A DNA stretch of 64,000 nucleotides from Pedobacter sp. MC2016-24 (GCF_015223055.1 NZ_JADFBX010000015.1:62001-126000); one strand, 5' to 3'; positions 35,036 to 44,122 are shown, numbered from the stretch's first letter. Numbers and translations: made by a program. The notes: a model not told the origin generated them from the letters alone.

Positions 35036-35746
35036 ATGAAATACCTTTTAGCCCTTACCAGCATTTGTTTGTTTTTTGTTTACGGCTGTAACCATGTAAA
35101 CAAAAGCATTCAGGAGACTTTGCATCCCCGCAATACCTTGCCCAAAAAGATTGTAAAAAAAGAAGTTCAAATGCCTGATATTCAGAAAATCATTGATTCA
35201 CAGGTCACGATGGCTAACTCAATCATTAAAACACATACCAGTCAGCATATCGAAATCCATGTAGATGGTCAAAGTAAGCAGCTTCTTGCTAATGACCGGG
35301 AGCTGAAAAATGCAGAGGCCGCACTAAGGCAATTGCCGCAATATGCAGGGAAGGAGATTTTCATTTATCAGGGTATTCATTTTTACGACGACGGGAGTAT
35401 CAATGTCATGCTGAGACATCCTGCTAATCCTGAATATGTAGATCAATATCATTATAAAGAAGGCCAATGGTCTGCGCCGAGCCCGGTACAGTTGTCGGCC
35501 AGGGATCATGTTGAAAGCAGGATGGTGCCGCTGGATAGCATTCGGTTTATTACAGCATTTACATTGGCAAGAAATTACAATCAAAAAGCGCTGGAAGTTG
35601 AAGGCGCTAAACCGGTCACTCATGTTTACGCTGCGGTATGGAATAAACGCATCCGTTGGTATCCAATAACCATTAACGGCAGCCGGGAAAGTTATTCCAT
35701 TGATTTTAACACAAATGGAGATATCCTGAGGTTTAGCCGGAACTGA
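35036..35746 (+). CDS. Uncharacterised lipoprotein
   Basis: 236 residues. Lipobox FVYGC (Cys about 18) after a short signal. The rest is soluble, ending with strands (GKEIFIYQGIHFYDDGS; WYPITINGSRESYSIDFNT), with no named family. Last gene of the block from 31549; overlaps and short gaps make it one transcription unit. The gene order (membrane, membrane, SUKH-like, membrane, lipoprotein) suggests an envelope-located complex, but this is inference. Confidence 0.65.
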   Translation: MKYLLALTSICLFFVYGCNHVNKSIQETLHPRNTLPKKIVKKEVQMPDIQKIIDSQVTMANSIIKTHTSQHIEIHVDGQSKQLLANDRELKNAEAALRQLPQYAGKEIFIYQGIHFYDDGSINVMLRHPANPEYVDQYHYKEGQWSAPSPVQLSARDHVESRMVPLDSIRFITAFTLARNYNQKALEVEGAKPVTHVYAAVWNKRIRWYPITINGSRESYSIDFNTNGDILRFSRN

Positions 35747-35761
35747 CCATGTTTACAAAAA

Positions 35762-36241
35762 CTAAATGGCGGCAAATTCACATTCCGGTACAACCACTGC
35801 AGGGCATTTTGCTTTACCTAAAACCTCACTTATGGCAGTTCCAAACAGAAAATCGTCATTATTGTGTGCTTTATAACCACCCATAACCACCATCATAATG
35901 CCTGGATTTTGTTTTACCAGTTCCATCACATTCTCGGCAACAGTACCGCCTTCAGTCACATAATCAATATGTGGTAAAAACGTGCTTCCTTGCCTGCTCA
36001 ATAAGTTTTCAAGTCTTTTCGCTTCATCCTGAAGCCTGTCCAGACTTTTTTGTAAAATTGCCGGATAATCTTTACTTGGCCAGCTGTCATAAACAGATGT
36101 TGGAATGAAGTAGGAGTGAAACAAAAGCAGGTCCCCATTAAACTTTTCTGCCAATTGTAGTGCATAATCGGCGGCATTACGTGCCGAACTGCTGAAGTCG
36201 GTAAGTACTAAAATGGTGCTTTTATTTACTTTAGCTTTCAT
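35762..36241 (-). CDS. Universal stress protein (UspA family)
   Basis: 159 residues, one Usp domain. N-terminal TILVLTDFSSSARNAADYAL and C-terminal MMVVMGGYKAHNNDDFLFGT followed by CPAVVVPE show the fold. The ATP-binding G-x2-G-x9-G-(S/T) motif is imperfect: the first glycine pair is followed by Tyr-Lys, and only the final Gly-Thr pair is exact, so nucleotide binding is uncertain. Converges with the lipoprotein gene with 15 bp between them. Confidence 0.9.
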   Translation of the reverse strand: MKAKVNKSTILVLTDFSSSARNAADYALQLAEKFNGDLLLFHSYFIPTSVYDSWPSKDYPAILQKSLDRLQDEAKRLENLLSRQGSTFLPHIDYVTEGGTVAENVMELVKQNPGIMMVVMGGYKAHNNDDFLFGTAISEVLGKAKCPAVVVPECEFAAI

Positions 36242-36357
36242 AAAAGGATGCTTTTGCGTAAGATCACATAATTTAAGCTGCTAATTTCGGAAACATACTT
36301 AGCCAAAAATATGACAAGCATTACATTGATGGTTGATTGTCCTCATTATTTTTGTTG

Positions 36358-36374
36358 CGTTAGCTGTACTAACG
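36358..36374. repeat. Small inverted repeat upstream of UspA gene
   Basis: CGTTAG (36358-36363), five bases, CTAACG (36369-36374), flanked by T-rich and A-rich tracts. It lies 117 bp upstream of the uspA-like start and 48 bp downstream of the DUF808 stop. No U-tract in the right place for a terminator on either strand; a possible operator. Confidence 0.3.
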
Positions 36375-36421
36375 AAAAAAATATAATGCCGGATTTTAAT
36401 ACACGTTTCTTAATTAAGCCT

Positions 36422-37288
36422 TTATCTTTTGAACAATGAAACGATCTTTTTAACGCCCATCATGATGGCTACCAGGATTAGGCCGGCCAATAGACCAAAT
36501 GCAAATTCCTTAACAATGGAAGGTATCCCTGGAAATATGTGGTGAAAATATGGAATGTTGTGTACAAATATGCCGCCCGACACCAGGATTAAGGCAATTG
36601 TGCCTACAACGCTAAGCACCCTGATCATAATCGGTAACGATTTAACGAGTACATTTCCCATTCCCGCAAAAAAACCTTTTCCTTTTGCAAACGCAATTAA
36701 TTTGTAACCCATATCATCCATTCGTACAATCAAAGCTACTATACCATAAACTCCAATGGTAGCCAATAAAGCAACGATAGCAACTGTAACAATCTGTATG
36801 ACGAGCGTTTGGTCTAAAACACTCCCCAAAGCAATAATCACGATTTCTATGGATAGGATAAAATCGGTCATGATTGCAGATTTAACCTTGGCCTTTTCTG
36901 CAACTGCAGCATCCTGATTTGTTTCGGCAACATTCTGGTGACTGGCTTCCGGATGGTGAAAAAAGTATTCGATGATTTTTTCAACCCCCTCATAAGCCAG
37001 ATAAAATCCGCCAAGTACCAGGACGACTTTAATGGCTACCGGAAAAAATGCATTCAGAACCAAAGCGATAGGTACAATAATCAGCTTGTTCAACAAAGAG
37101 CCTTTGGTGATTGACCAGAGTACCGGCAATTCCCTTGAGGACACAAAACCAGTTGCTTTTTCTGCATTTACCGCCAGATCATCTCCTAATATACCCGCTG
37201 TTTTGCTTGCTGCAACTTTTGAAGTTACGGCAACGTCGTCCATTAAAGCAGCTATATCGTCTAAAATCGCAAAAAAACCTGAAGCCAT
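36422..37288 (-). CDS. DUF808-family inner-membrane protein (YedI-like)
   Basis: 288 residues with the family-typical start FFAILDDIAALMDDVAVTSK and KTAGILGDDLAVNA, then about six to seven membrane helices (first near residue 70, others to the C-terminus). A 20-residue region with FFHHPEASHQNVAETNQDAA separates the membrane parts. DUF808 proteins are of unknown function. The gene stands alone between the Usp gene and the divergent choloylglycine-hydrolase gene. Confidence 0.9.
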   Translation of the reverse strand: MASGFFAILDDIAALMDDVAVTSKVAASKTAGILGDDLAVNAEKATGFVSSRELPVLWSITKGSLLNKLIIVPIALVLNAFFPVAIKVVLVLGGFYLAYEGVEKIIEYFFHHPEASHQNVAETNQDAAVAEKAKVKSAIMTDFILSIEIVIIALGSVLDQTLVIQIVTVAIVALLATIGVYGIVALIVRMDDMGYKLIAFAKGKGFFAGMGNVLVKSLPIMIRVLSVVGTIALILVSGGIFVHNIPYFHHIFPGIPSIVKEFAFGLLAGLILVAIMMGVKKIVSLFKR

Positions 37289-37528
37289 GTTGATCTATTT
37301 ATAAGGCCGCAAAATATAAATACGATTTTGAATTTCCATGGTAAATCCAGTGATATCTTGAAATAAATTAGCCAATTAAGTTTCTTTTCATTATTTTTAG
37401 AATAACCTATATGTAAAATATGCTCTTATTAACTTTTTTGTGCTTTCCTGTCCATTGATCTGATCCGCTTTTGGTCAAGTTACTAAGTCGTAGTGTTAGT
37501 TAGCAATCATTAATTAATCTCTATAAGT

Positions 37529-38569
37529 ATGAAGTATTTTATCCCTTTTGTTATTGTAGCATTTCTTTTGGTTCAAAAGGAAGCTTTTGCCTGCACACGA
37601 GTGGTGTATAAAGGCCCTAATGGTACAGTGATTACTGCACGAAGCATGGATTGGAAAGATGAAATTGCCGCTAACCTGTGGGTATTTCCCAGAGGAATTG
37701 CCAGAAGCGGAGAAGTTGGCCCACAATCTTTAAAGTGGACTTCCAAATACGGAAGCGTAATTTCCAGTGCCTGGGACATTGCAACAGTAGATGGTTTAAA
37801 CGAAAAAGGATTGGTGGCCAACGTACTGTGGTTAGTCGAGTCCGTTTATCCAAAATTTGAACCTGAGGGTAAAAAGAAAGGCATCAGTATTTCATCCTGG
37901 GCCCAATATGTATTGGATAATTTTTCTACAGTAAGCGAAGCCGTTAATGCATTAAAGGATGAACCTTTTGTCGTAGTCAGTGACTATGTTCCTGGTACCA
38001 AGAAATTCACCACACTTCATTTGTCGATTTCTGACGCAACCGGCGACAATGCCATATTTGAATACATCAACGGGAAATTGGTGATCCATCACGATGCTGC
38101 TTATACCGTAATGACAAATTCACCGGTATTTGGCGAACAGCTCGCTTTAAATAACTACTGGGCCGGTATCCCCGGAACAATAATGCTGCCTGGTACCAAC
38201 CGCGCTGCTGATCGCTTTGTTCGGGCATCCTATTACATCAATGCGATCCCGCAAACTGAAGATACAAGAATTGCTGTAGCCAGTGTCTTTAGCGTAATCA
38301 GAAATTGTTCAGTACCTTTTGGTATCAGCTCCGAGGCGGAACCAAACATTTCTTCAACCCGATGGAGGTCTGTTGCAGATCACAAAAACAAGACCTATTA
38401 TTTTGAAAATGTCCTGACCCCAGGCACTTTTTGGGTCGATTTGAATAAATTTGATTTACAAGCAGGCGCAAAGGCCATGAAATTGGCTTTAAAACAAAAT
38501 ATGACTTTTAATGGAGAGGCTAATTCTAATTTTAAGGTTTCGGAACCCTTTAAGTTTTTAGGGATTTAA
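37529..38569 (+). CDS. Exported choloylglycine/penicillin-V-acylase-family hydrolase (Ntn fold)
   Basis: 346 residues. Signal peptide MKYFIPFVIVAFLLVQKEAFA is cut directly before Cys22, which becomes the N-terminal nucleophile (CTRVVY), the mechanism of this Ntn family. ARSMDWKDE holds the catalytic-loop residues and DVHxxx-like substrate loops follow; NSPVF and LPGTNRAADRF are typical. Members cut linear amide bonds (bile salts, penicillin V, N-acyl homoserine lactones), so the substrate is open. Monocistronic, ending in a terminator hairpin shared with the converging gene. Confidence 0.9.
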   Translation: MKYFIPFVIVAFLLVQKEAFACTRVVYKGPNGTVITARSMDWKDEIAANLWVFPRGIARSGEVGPQSLKWTSKYGSVISSAWDIATVDGLNEKGLVANVLWLVESVYPKFEPEGKKKGISISSWAQYVLDNFSTVSEAVNALKDEPFVVVSDYVPGTKKFTTLHLSISDATGDNAIFEYINGKLVIHHDAAYTVMTNSPVFGEQLALNNYWAGIPGTIMLPGTNRAADRFVRASYYINAIPQTEDTRIAVASVFSVIRNCSVPFGISSEAEPNISSTRWRSVADHKNKTYYFENVLTPGTFWVDLNKFDLQAGAKAMKLALKQNMTFNGEANSNFKVSEPFKFLGI

Positions 38570-38587
38570 ATCACGCTGTTAGCCCTG

Positions 38588-38636
38588 ATCAGGTTTTAAT
38601 TCGTGACATGGCTTCATGAATTAAAACTTGATTTTA
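38588..38636. terminator. Convergent terminator hairpin
   Basis: ATCAGGTTTTAATTC (38588-38602) pairs with GAATTAAAACTTGAT (38618-38632), one mismatch in 15 bp, with T-rich sequence after. It lies between the hydrolase gene (+) and the exported protein gene (-). Confidence 0.75.
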
Positions 38637-38643
38637 TAACATC

Positions 38644-39177
38644 TTATTCTTTAGCATTATCCAAAGGGATTTTCCTGACCGTAAAGTGCTCTGAATAATT
38701 CAGGTCAAGCGTTTCATGCGCTGTATCGCTTCGTTTTTCGGTCTGTGGACTTTTAACTTTCGGGGTTCCTAAGGCTATATATTTATGGTTTTGTTTTTTC
38801 CAATTGTCGTAAAAAACAGGATCGTATCCTCCAGAACCATTATCCAAAATCCGGATGCATAAATTTGTTTTCACCACTGGTAAAGTTTTGTCTTTCTTAT
38901 ACCGCAAATAAACTGTTTTTGTGGCCATATCGTAATGGTAAGTACCTTGGTATTTGTACGTCCAGTACGCTCCGCCAGAATACCAATCCACGGCTTTAAA
39001 AGTCTGGTCTTTAAAAAACTGCCAGGTGGTTCCTCTGCCTGCAGCTTTATTTCCTTTGGTCCAGCCCCATTCTTCCCGATCTAAAAAATGTGGGACAGAT
39101 TGTGCACTTAGTTTTTCAAATCCAATGATCATATTAACAGGCAGTAAAGTAAATAAGAGTAGGATTATACATTTCAT
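38644..39177 (-). CDS. Exported protein of unknown function
   Basis: 177 residues from the ATG at 39177 (MKCIILLLFTLLPVNMIIGFEKLSA, a signal-like N-terminus); the longer frame from 39279 lacks a signal. The mature part, FLDREEWGWTKGNKAAGRGT and YYDMATKTVYLRYKKDKTLP-like strands, is a small beta-rich domain (TWQFFKDQTFKAVDWYSGG). No family recognised. Divergent from the 39350 gene over 172 bp rich in direct repeats. Confidence 0.6.
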   Translation of the reverse strand: MKCIILLLFTLLPVNMIIGFEKLSAQSVPHFLDREEWGWTKGNKAAGRGTTWQFFKDQTFKAVDWYSGGAYWTYKYQGTYHYDMATKTVYLRYKKDKTLPVVKTNLCIRILDNGSGGYDPVFYDNWKKQNHKYIALGTPKVKSPQTEKRSDTAHETLDLNYSEHFTVRKIPLDNAKE

Positions 39178-39188
39178 GTTGCGGGTTT

Positions 39189-39317
39189 CTTCATATGAAG
39201 ATAATAATAAGTAATCGCATCTCGTCAATTCAATAAGTCCGTTCGACAATTCAAAGCGTATTTTTGTCACTTCACTCACAAAATCGGGTTACAGCATTTC
39301 GGTTACAGCTAAGTTTG
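39189..39317. promoter_or_regulatory. Divergent regulatory region with three kinds of repeats
   Basis: Perfect palindrome CTTCATATGAAG at 39189-39200; an 11-bp direct repeat CGTCAATTCAA (39223-39233) and CGACAATTCAA (39244-39254), one mismatch, 21 bp apart; a 9-bp direct repeat GGTTACAGC (39287-39295 and 39301-39309), 14 bp apart, touching a TAAGTTTG -7 element (39310-39317) for the 39350 gene. Confidence 0.55.
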
Positions 39318-39349
39318 TGCCAGTTAATTAATATAAGTAACCTATAAAA

Positions 39350-40036
39350 ATGAAAAAAACACAATTCATGGCATTTCTTTTAGTGATCTCTGCAATCACT
39401 GCTGCTGCCCAAAAATCGATCGTATTAGATGCTTTTTCCAAACATGGTATAGATGCTGGTATGCTTAACGCCGACAATGTTGAGGCGCCTGCAGATTATG
39501 CTTATGAGCTCAAACAAACCACGATAACTTCAGCCAAGAAAAATACCATCGTGGCAAAATTTGATCCCTCGGCCCCAAAAGAAGAACAATGGACCGTGGT
39601 TTCTGTGGATGGAAAATCTCCCTCAAAATCAGATATTAATTCATTTCGGAAGAATCAAAATAAGCAGTCCACAAGCCAGCCGGATGAAACAAGCTACAGG
39701 ATTGAAAAAGAAACGCCTGATTATTTGGTGGTAAGTTTTAAATCAGATCCCAACACCTTAGCTAAAGATGCTGCTTTTTTAAAAGATTGCAGACAACACA
39801 TGACGATAAATCTGAAAACTAAAAAATTGGAGCAAATCCAGGGCCTCAATGAAAAACCTGTAAAAATTAATATCCTCAATGCCGATAAACTTGATCTCCT
39901 TATAAAGTATAGCAGAAATGATCAGGATAAACGTTATTTTCCGGTCAACCAGGAATTAAATATTCAGGCTAAATTTTTGGGACAAGCTGTGAATGTCCAA
40001 ACCATTACAGAATATTCAAATTATACAAAAAAATAA
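39350..40036 (+). CDS. Exported protein of unknown function
   Basis: 228 residues with signal peptide MKKTQFMAFLLVISAITAAA. The mature part is strand-rich and charged, about 20-228, with YELKQTTITSAKKNTIVAKF and ISYRIEK-like segments (SYRIEKETPDYLVVSF), and ends FLGQAVNVQTITEYSNYTKK. No family recognised. Ends before a strong terminator; transcribed from the region holding the 39310 promoter. Confidence 0.65.
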   Translation: MKKTQFMAFLLVISAITAAAQKSIVLDAFSKHGIDAGMLNADNVEAPADYAYELKQTTITSAKKNTIVAKFDPSAPKEEQWTVVSVDGKSPSKSDINSFRKNQNKQSTSQPDETSYRIEKETPDYLVVSFKSDPNTLAKDAAFLKDCRQHMTINLKTKKLEQIQGLNEKPVKINILNADKLDLLIKYSRNDQDKRYFPVNQELNIQAKFLGQAVNVQTITEYSNYTKK

Positions 40037-40055
40037 CACGATAAATCTTCCAGTA

Positions 40056-40092
40056 CTGCCTATACAAAGCATTTGTATAGGCAGCATTTTTT
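40056..40092. terminator. Intrinsic terminator
   Basis: CTGCCTATACAAA (40056-40068), loop GCA, TTTGTATAGGCAG (40072-40084), a 13-bp perfect stem, then CATTTTTTT. Ends the exported-protein gene on + and may serve the converging response-regulator gene. Confidence 0.9.
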
Positions 40093-40103
40093 TGTTTTCG
40101 GGC

Positions 40104-40871
40104 TTAGTAATCCAACCACGTTTTAAATAAAGGAGCCTTTGTTCTGCTCACTATAACACCCGTATCCGCGCAGTTTTTAAGTTTCAGCTTCAACTTCCCA
40201 TTGAAAAAATTGTCTACTTTTTCAATGGAATTCACATGCACAATATATTGACGGTTTACCCTGAAGAAATTTTTAGGATTCAATTCTTGTTCCAGGGTTT
40301 CCAATACCTGGGGCACAACAACTTGTTCTCCATTAAACAGATTTGCATAGCTGACATTCAAATGCGCATTAAAAAATGCGATATCTTCCATATTGATTTT
40401 CCTGTAGCCATCACGATAGGGTAGAAAGAACCGGGACCTGTATTCTTTTGGCTGAATTTGTCGGAGCAGTTCTTCAATTGAAGGAGATTGTTGATACGAT
40501 CGTTGTGCCGTATGCTCAAATTTAATAATGGCAGCTTCCAGCTGATCCTGCTCGATAGGCTTAAGCAGGTAATCAATGCTGTTGTACTTAAATGCTTTAA
40601 CAGCATATTCATCATAGGCTGTCGTAAAAATTACCGGGCATTTCACGTCTGCCAGGTTAAATACCTCAAAACTTAGTCCATCTGCAAGTTGTATATCCAT
40701 TAAAATCAAATCCGGACTTTCATTTTCGGCAAACCAATCTACCGTCTTTTTCACACTGGTTAAAACGCCTGCAATTTCCATATGAGGTCTGATCTGAAGT
40801 ATTAGTCTTTTGATCCGATCCGAATTGAGCTTCTCATCTTCCAGAATCAATATTTTCCTTAACATATTCAT
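40104..40871 (-). CDS. LytTR-family response regulator
   Basis: 255 residues: receiver domain (about 5-120; ILILEDEKLN, phospho-acceptor Asp in LILMDIQLADG, Lys in YLLKPIEQ) and a C-terminal LytTR DNA-binding domain (about 155-250; YRKINMEDIAFFNAHLNVSY, FFRVNRQYIVHVNSIE). It overlaps the upstream kinase gene by 38 bases. LytTR regulators bind direct repeats spaced about two helical turns; this is one of two such regulators in the window. Start may be the ATG at 40871 or 40865. Confidence 0.93.
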   Translation of the reverse strand: MNMLRKILILEDEKLNSDRIKRLILQIRPHMEIAGVLTSVKKTVDWFAENESPDLILMDIQLADGLSFEVFNLADVKCPVIFTTAYDEYAVKAFKYNSIDYLLKPIEQDQLEAAIIKFEHTAQRSYQQSPSIEELLRQIQPKEYRSRFFLPYRDGYRKINMEDIAFFNAHLNVSYANLFNGEQVVVPQVLETLEQELNPKNFFRVNRQYIVHVNSIEKVDNFFNGKLKLKLKNCADTGVIVSRTKAPLFKTWLDY

Positions 40872-41937
40872 ATTTGATAAGTGGTACTTTTACAGTAAAA
40901 GTATGATCGTTTTTCTCTACAACCGGTTTTCTATCTCCTAATAAGGCATAGCGACTCATGATGTTTTCTAAACCCAGACCTGTGGATTCTGTTTTTTTTA
41001 TCAAGGGTAGTATATTGTTCGACACCACCAGTTCATACAGATCATTCGTGTAAATACTAATTACCAGGGGGTTTTCTTCTTCTGTTCGATTGTGTTTCAA
41101 TGCATTCTCGATGAACAGTTGAAGCGTAACCGGAGGAATTTGTAGCTCAAGTCTGGATTCATCGACATCGATGCGAAATGTAGTTCCACCTCCCATACGG
41201 TTCTTCACCAGGAAAAGGTAGGCATCCAGAAATTTAAGCTCTTCACTCAGGGAAATCAATTTCTTTTTAGCGTTAATCAATAAGTACCGATATACTTTTG
41301 CGAAATTTTCTGTGTACTCGTGGCCCAGTTGCTGGTCCTGCAGGATCAATTCCGAAAGTACACTCAGGTTGTTAAAAACAAAATGGGGGTCAAGTTGTAA
41401 CTTCAGGGCCTGCAATTCTATCTCGGCTGCCAACTGTTTGTTTTGTGCGGCTTTGATTTCAAACTCAGCTGATTTTAAAGCCGCATTTTTCCAATTCTTA
41501 AGTAAATAATCCCCTGTATTTAGTGTGCTGATGATCAATGGCCAAAGGATAATTAATACAATTGTGTATAAGGATTGTCGTACATCCAACGCAGAAGATT
41601 TCGGTACCGGTAATTCGAGAATCGCATATAAAGACCCCAGACAAATGATCAGAAGCAGTACACCAAATACCTGAAACATCACCTGAATCAGTAAACGTTT
41701 CAACGGGTGAACCATCCATGGAATTCGTTTGTTCAATTTCCGGTCTATGAAAAGACTCAGCACCACTAGTATTCCGCAAAAAAGCACATTAGCCAAAATG
41801 TCTGTTGCTTTTCTGGACACCGACCAGGAGGCATACTCTGTCCAATATGAATAAGGATAAACAATGAATATAGTCAAATATGACCCTATAATCGTAAAGG
41901 TAATAAGTAATAAATGCTTCGCTTTACTTTCTTTCAT
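40834..41937 (-). CDS. LytS-like membrane sensor histidine kinase
   Basis: 367 residues. Four membrane helices (to about 145), then the His_kinase domain with the phospho-His in LQLDPHFVFNNLSVLSELI, and a HATPase domain (N box LQLFIENALKHNR; G box STGLGLENIM). It has no large extracellular sensor, so the input probably acts in the membrane. It precedes and overlaps the LytTR regulator gene and forms a two-component pair with it. Confidence 0.93.
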   Translation of the reverse strand: MKESKAKHLLLITFTIIGSYLTIFIVYPYSYWTEYASWSVSRKATDILANVLFCGILVVLSLFIDRKLNKRIPWMVHPLKRLLIQVMFQVFGVLLLIICLGSLYAILELPVPKSSALDVRQSLYTIVLIILWPLIISTLNTGDYLLKNWKNAALKSAEFEIKAAQNKQLAAEIELQALKLQLDPHFVFNNLSVLSELILQDQQLGHEYTENFAKVYRYLLINAKKKLISLSEELKFLDAYLFLVKNRMGGGTTFRIDVDESRLELQIPPVTLQLFIENALKHNRTEEENPLVISIYTNDLYELVVSNNILPLIKKTESTGLGLENIMSRYALLGDRKPVVEKNDHTFTVKVPLIKYEYVKENIDSGR

Positions 41938-42083
41938 TGCAATGGATCTTTCCGGTAGCTACATTTCTCTGACTAGCTATTATTGCTATTGTTACATCTA
42001 TAAAAGTATGAAATTAACTGAATACCCATCGATTTTGAAACATAAACAACTTCGTGCTGTTTTATAAAGCATAATAATTTTCT

Positions 42084-42815
42084 ATGGTTAAATGGATACT
42101 AAAATGCTTCTTGTTATTATTTGCTCAAACTGGCTTTTGTCAATTTACAGATAGTACGCATTATATGGTTCAGTACAGCTCTACCGGATCTATCAATAGA
42201 ACAGACGAAAGCAAAGCCTACTTACTCAACAATGCGCTAAAACTGGGTATCCGTAAGCAGTCCATCAGCCTTAATTTCAGTAACAACTGGATTTACGGGA
42301 AACAAAACCGGCAACTGACCAATAATGACTTCTCCTCAACGCTGGATTTTAACCTGTATCATGCCCAATCTAAATTTTTTTATTGGGGATTGGCCAATTA
42401 CAATACGAGCGTATCTTTAAAGATCAACAATCAATTGCTCGCGGGGGTAGGGATAGCCTATAATTTTCTCGACAAAGAGACAGCCTATCTTAACATCAGT
42501 AACGGATTGCTTTTCGATACCAGTGATCTCATTTCCCCAGATGGCTTTAGAGATCAATACGAAACCATCCGGAATTCTCTCAGGGTATCGTTTAAATTTG
42601 TGCTCTTTCAAAACCTGATTTTGAGTAACACTTCTTTTTTGCAAAATGCACTGACCACTAAAGGCGATTACGTCCTGAAAACAGATGCCGCCCTGAATTT
42701 TAAAATAAACAAATGGCTGGGCCTTAATACCTCTTACAAATACAACCGGGTTTCAAGAACGGAGCGGGAAAACTCCCTGCTAAGCTATGGCTTAACATTT
42801 GAACGTTATTTTTAG
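42084..42815 (+). CDS. Outer-membrane protein, DUF481-like beta-barrel
   Basis: 243 residues with signal peptide (about 1-20; FLLLFAQTGFC). The rest alternates amphipathic strands (for example SISLNFSNNWIYGKQNRQL; GLNTSYKYNRVSRTERENS) and ends in an aromatic GLTFERYF, typical of small barrels. The order resembles DUF481 salt-induced outer-membrane proteins. Function unknown. About 60 bp before the TonB-like gene; co-transcription is possible. Confidence 0.7.
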   Translation: MVKWILKCFLLLFAQTGFCQFTDSTHYMVQYSSTGSINRTDESKAYLLNNALKLGIRKQSISLNFSNNWIYGKQNRQLTNNDFSSTLDFNLYHAQSKFFYWGLANYNTSVSLKINNQLLAGVGIAYNFLDKETAYLNISNGLLFDTSDLISPDGFRDQYETIRNSLRVSFKFVLFQNLILSNTSFLQNALTTKGDYVLKTDAALNFKINKWLGLNTSYKYNRVSRTERENSLLSYGLTFERYF

Positions 42816-42877
42816 CCGGCACAAAATATTTATGGAAACGCTGCCACTACTGCATCTTGATTTAAAACAATGCTGTT

Positions 42878-43552
42878 ATGGAAAATAAAGTCAACAATGC
42901 CAGCCTGAAATTTACCTGTACTCAGGACTGGGATGCTATGGAAACAACTGCAGATGGACGCTTCTGTACCACCTGCCAAAAGAACGTATATGATTTAACC
43001 GATAAGAATGTAGCCTACTTCGTTCAAATCATGCAGGAAAATAACCATAAAGTTTGCGGCAGGTTTACAACGGATCAATTGGTACAGCCCGATGAACAAA
43101 AACACAATCCTTACTGGAAGAAATGGCTGGTAGCTGCAATGGTGCTGATCGGATTTCATACCGCGGCGCAAAAAGCTAAAGCACAGGAAAAAATTATGGG
43201 TAAAGTAGCACCTAAGCCTGTCTGTAAAGATTCCACCATAAATACCTGGCTAGGAGAGGTGGCGCCCAGGCTAAACCCGGCCCAATTAAAAACCCTGCAT
43301 GCCTATGTGGTTAAGCATTACAAAGGTCCTGCATCGGTAAATGGCAGACTACTTGCTTCATTTACAGTTAGCAAACAGGGCGCATTACAACAAATTGCAA
43401 TCAGCAGCCACTTAGATAATCAGGTCAGAGCTGAGGTCTTAAGAATTTTAAAAAACGCCCCAAAATGGAAAGACGTCAACGGTTCTGATCCTTATCCTTT
43501 AAGTTTATCCCTTAATTTTAAAAATGGTAAAATCACCCCTTATGTTGATTAA
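42878..43552 (+). CDS. TonB-like C-terminal domain protein with Cys-rich N-terminus
   Basis: 224 residues. N-terminal cytoplasmic part (1-85) has Cys-rich TCTQDWDAMETTADGRFCTT-type spacing and VCGRFTTDQL, as in Bacteroidota proteins that pair this region with envelope domains. One membrane helix (about 87-105; WLVAAMVLIGFHTAAQ) and a TonB-like C-terminal domain (about 140-215; GPASVNGRLLASFTVSKQG, VLRILKNAPKWK) follow. It may link the energised inner membrane to an outer-membrane receptor, but no ExbBD or receptor is near. Length fits short TonB-like proteins. Confidence 0.75.
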   Translation: MENKVNNASLKFTCTQDWDAMETTADGRFCTTCQKNVYDLTDKNVAYFVQIMQENNHKVCGRFTTDQLVQPDEQKHNPYWKKWLVAAMVLIGFHTAAQKAKAQEKIMGKVAPKPVCKDSTINTWLGEVAPRLNPAQLKTLHAYVVKHYKGPASVNGRLLASFTVSKQGALQQIAISSHLDNQVRAEVLRILKNAPKWKDVNGSDPYPLSLSLNFKNGKITPYVD

Positions 43553-43609
43553 GCAATTGGGATAAATGATGTATTGGAAGATGTAAGATATATTTCTTAA
43601 TTTAACATC

Positions 43610-44122
43610 ATGATTTTACGCTTTTTTACAAGGTCGCTGGTACCAATCCTGATCATCTCTTTATTGGGCTGTCAAAATAATCCTAAAGTGATTGAACGTG
43701 ATGGCGAACCAGACATTTCCCGCGTAGCTGATGATGATGAGCAGATGAACAGGGCCATCAAATTGGCAAAACAAACTGTAGGTGAGTTTGATCATGCCTT
43801 GCTTAGTCAGGATACGGCACTGAAGTTCCTGGCGATGAAAATGCGTTTTGAAACCCCGGAAGGCGGTGGAGAACACATCTGGCTGAATCAAATCACCAAA
43901 CGAGATAAAAAGTACTATGGCGTGATCGCCAATGTACCAGCATTAACTACGCAAGTTAAGCTGGGCGATTCTGTGGAAATACCTAAGGACAAAATCAGCG
44001 ACTGGATGTATGTCCAAAATGGCAAATTAAAAGGTGGCTATACCATTCGGGCGTTGAGGGATCAGCTTTCAGCGTCTGAGCAGAAAGCTTTTGATGCAGA
44101 AAATGGATTTGATGTTGAGTAA
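43610..44122 (+). CDS. DUF2314-family lipoprotein (YegJ-like)
   Basis: 170 residues with lipobox LLGC (Cys about 21). Body matches DUF2314 in my recall: FLAMKMRFETPEGGGEHIWL, YGVIANVPALTTQVKLGDSV and ISDWMYVQNGKLKGGYTIR with a basic tail. Function unknown. It overlaps the next gene, itself a lipoprotein, by 11 bases, so they are co-translated. DUF2314 genes often occur in immunity-like gene sets, which does not prove that role here. Confidence 0.8.
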   Translation: MILRFFTRSLVPILIISLLGCQNNPKVIERDGEPDISRVADDDEQMNRAIKLAKQTVGEFDHALLSQDTALKFLAMKMRFETPEGGGEHIWLNQITKRDKKYYGVIANVPALTTQVKLGDSVEIPKDKISDWMYVQNGKLKGGYTIRALRDQLSASEQKAFDAENGFDVE

